DNA of 64,000 nt from Leucobacter celer subsp. astrifaciens. GTDB taxonomy: Bacteria; Actinomycetota; Actinomycetes; Actinomycetales; Microbacteriaceae. A program made the position numbers and the translations under genes. Shown here piece by piece: positions 62,180 to 64,000 of this stretch (within the stretch, counting starts at the first letter, position 1; the number at the start of each line of letters is the position of its first letter). Under the pieces are notes generated by a model that saw nothing but the letters and a program-made list of their open reading frames with translations, was not told the origin of the DNA and searched no databases. The stretch spans positions 1 to 64,000 of the forward strand of contig NZ_JHEI01000144.1 in the NCBI RefSeq assembly GCF_001273835.1. Direction: 5' to 3'.

Positions 62180-63281
62180 GGGTGAGCAGACCGTAGCAGC
62201 GGGTGATCCGTTCCCGCCACCAGGCCTCCCGCTCAGGCGGGGCGGCATAGCGATCCAGCAGCTCGGGATCGAGGCTCGGCCGGCGCACCGCGATCCCGCC
62301 GTGCTGCGGCACGAGCGGCTCGGCCGTGACGTCGCCGTCGAGCAGCGCGACCGTGCCGAGCCCGCAGGCTCCCGCCAGCGCGCCCTCGGGCAGCGCTGCG
62401 GCGAGGTGCAGCCCCATCGCGATGCCCGCCGACGTGTCGAGCGCGCTCGAGACGACGACGGGCAGCCCGGCGTTCGCGACGATCCCGAGCGCCCGCCGGA
62501 TGCCCCCCAGCGGCTGCGCCTTCACGATGAGCAGGTCCGCGGCGCCCGCCCGAGCGACGGCCAGCGGGTCCGACGCCTTGCGCACGCTCTCGTCGGCGGC
62601 GATCCTGACGAGGGGTGAACATCGGACTTTTAATCCGCGGGTCGCGGGATCGGGAGTGACGACGGCAGAAGAACTCGATCCATCAGCCGTTCGATGCTCA
62701 GCCGACAGGCGCCGCCGCACCTCGACCAGCTCCGCCACGGTCGCGCACGGCTGTTCGGCGTAGTCGAGGTCGAACTCGGCGAGCGCCCGCAGCGCGGCCG
62801 CGGCTTCGTCGGCGGTCCAGCCGCCGTTGGCGTCGATCCGCACCCGCGCCGCGTCGCCCATCGCCTCGCGCACGGCGCGCACCCGCGCCACGTCCTCGGC
62901 GAGCGTCTGGCCCCGCTCGGCCACCTTCACCTTGGCGGTGCGGCAGCCGGGAAAGCGGGCGAGGATCCCGGGCACCTCGTCGGGGCGCACCGCCGGCACG
63001 GTGGCGTTGACCTCGACACGATCGCGCAGGACGGGCGGCTGCTCCGCCCACCCGAAGTCGAGTGCGGCCGCCAGCCAGGCCGAGGCCTCGCCGTCGTCGT
63101 ATTCGGGGAACGGCGAGAACTCGCTCGCGCCGAGCGGCGCGTCGAGGATCGCGGCCTCGCGCACGGCGATTCCGCGGAACCGGGTGCGCGTGGGGATCGC
63201 CACCACCCGTGTCGCCGCGAGCACCTCGGCGAGTGGGGGCAGCGCGGCGGGGAGGGGCTGCGGTGGGTGCGCGAGTCTCAT
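62175..63281 (-). CDS. menC: o-succinylbenzoate synthase with an internal extra segment
   Basis: 368 residues from ATG 63281. Enolase-superfamily enzyme of menaquinone synthesis. Catalytic residues are in place: [36 protein letters not shown] and [11 protein letters not shown]. Between VEVRRRL and RIAADES lies an insertion of about 25 residues ([19 protein letters not shown] and onward) that normal MenC lacks. On the plus strand this DNA contains a tRNA-Lys-like fragment. The frame is kept, so the gene may still work. Divergent from menB with a 27-bp palindrome between. Confidence 0.88.
   Translation of the reverse strand: MRLAHPPQPLPAALPPLAEVLAATRVVAIPTRTRFRGIAVREAAILDAPLGASEFSPFPEYDDGEASAWLAAALDFGWAEQPPVLRDRVEVNATVPAVRPDEVPGILARFPGCRTAKVKVAERGQTLAEDVARVRAVREAMGDAARVRIDANGGWTADEAAAALRALAEFDLDYAEQPCATVAELVEVRRRLSAEHRTADGSSSSAVVTPDPATRGLKVRCSPLVRIAADESVRKASDPLAVARAGAADLLIVKAQPLGGIRRALGIVANAGLPVVVSSALDTSAGIAMGLHLAAALPEGALAGACGLGTVALLDGDVTAEPLVPQHGGIAVRRPSLDPELLDRYAAPPEREAWWRERITRCYGLLTP
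62612..62655 (+). other. Partial tRNA-Lys(TTT)-like sequence inside menC
   Basis: GGTGAACATCGGAC, the anticodon arm GGACTTTTAATCC and GCGGGTCGCGGGATCGGG follow the order and spacing of tRNA-Lys(TTT) from the D-arm through half of the T-arm. Acceptor stem and CCA are missing. It cannot fold into a full tRNA and is antisense to menC. Confidence 0.6.
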
Positions 63282-63315
63282 GGTCCTGTCCTGCTGCCCG
63301 GTTCCTGCGCTTGCA

Positions 63316-63389
63316 GAAGATCTGGGATCTGCCGAAGATATGCGGGATCCGAGTCTATCCGCCATATCTTCGGCAGATCCCAGATCTTC
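63316..63389. promoter_or_regulatory. Perfect 27-bp inverted repeat in the menC-menB divergent region
   Basis: Bases 63316-63342 are the exact reverse complement of 63363-63389 with 20 bases between. Each arm contains two tandem words close to GAAGATMTGSGGATC, so four similar half-sites occur. It lies between the menC start (63281) and menB start (63437). A regulator-binding palindrome or a cruciform/mRNA hairpin is possible. Confidence 0.65.
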
Positions 63390-63436
63390 CGCCCGAGCGC
63401 GGAACCCGCAGGCAGCGCGCAAGTAGGCTGGAGTCC

Positions 63437-64000
<564 letters not shown>

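Overview
This window comes from a high-GC Gram-positive actinobacterium. The S-layer-homology-like repeats, the 32-residue ribosomal protein bS22, actinobacterial menB/menC, a sigma factor fused to its own zinc-finger tail and LxxTG sorting signals with Arg-rich tails together fit the Microbacteriaceae best, plausibly Leucobacter or a close relative. That placement is an inference from gene style, not a measured phylogeny.

Layout. 1-704: tail of an alanine-rich wall-anchored protein. 826-6292: a tightly packed operon of a DUF5819 protein, an HTTM membrane protein, an exported protein of unknown function, a Tat-exported DyP peroxidase and a beta-helix lipoprotein. 6735-11220: an AT-rich leader with hairpins, two paralogous micro-lipoproteins (39 and 37 codons) and a large RND transporter that carries an FHA domain at its C-terminus. 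11536-19400: an accessory patch with a broken umuDC locus, a secreted PPC/SLH-repeat surface protein lying between two copies of a small gene's tail, an IS3-family element inserted in an older IS1249-like transposase, two small HTH genes, and tRNA-Met and tRNA-Thr. 19650-26911: ordinary chromosome (upp, tadA, an ABC importer, proC).

27099-40373 looks like a catabolic and uptake region. It holds an AraC regulator, a carboxymuconolactone-decarboxylase-like protein, a beta-hydroxyacid dehydrogenase, a complete TRAP transporter, an aldehyde dehydrogenase, an MFS carrier and a LysR regulator. It ends with a cytosolic HtaA-type heme-binding-domain protein divergent from a 990-residue P450 that carries an adrenodoxin-reductase-like module and a flavodoxin on the same chain. 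The substrate cannot be read from sequence. The three-part P450 is the most unusual enzyme in the window.

40515-50117: housekeeping and stress genes (Trk potassium uptake, an ArsR regulator, bS22, a glutaredoxin-like protein, a Dabb protein, a baeRF-type protein, a YbdK-type ligase). 48900-55362: an ECF-type sigma factor with a fused zinc-finger/membrane tail, then a 1681-residue surface protein it may control. 56142-64000: tRNA-Arg, apt, a DUF2207 membrane protein, an acyl-CoA synthetase, and divergent menC and menB (menB is cut by the window end). menC contains an extra segment resembling part of tRNA-Lys, and the menC-menB gap holds a perfect 27-bp inverted repeat.

GG(T/C)TGAGCG...GAGTCGAA-type repeats occupy three of the convergent gene gaps. 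They probably act as two-way terminators or structural repeats.
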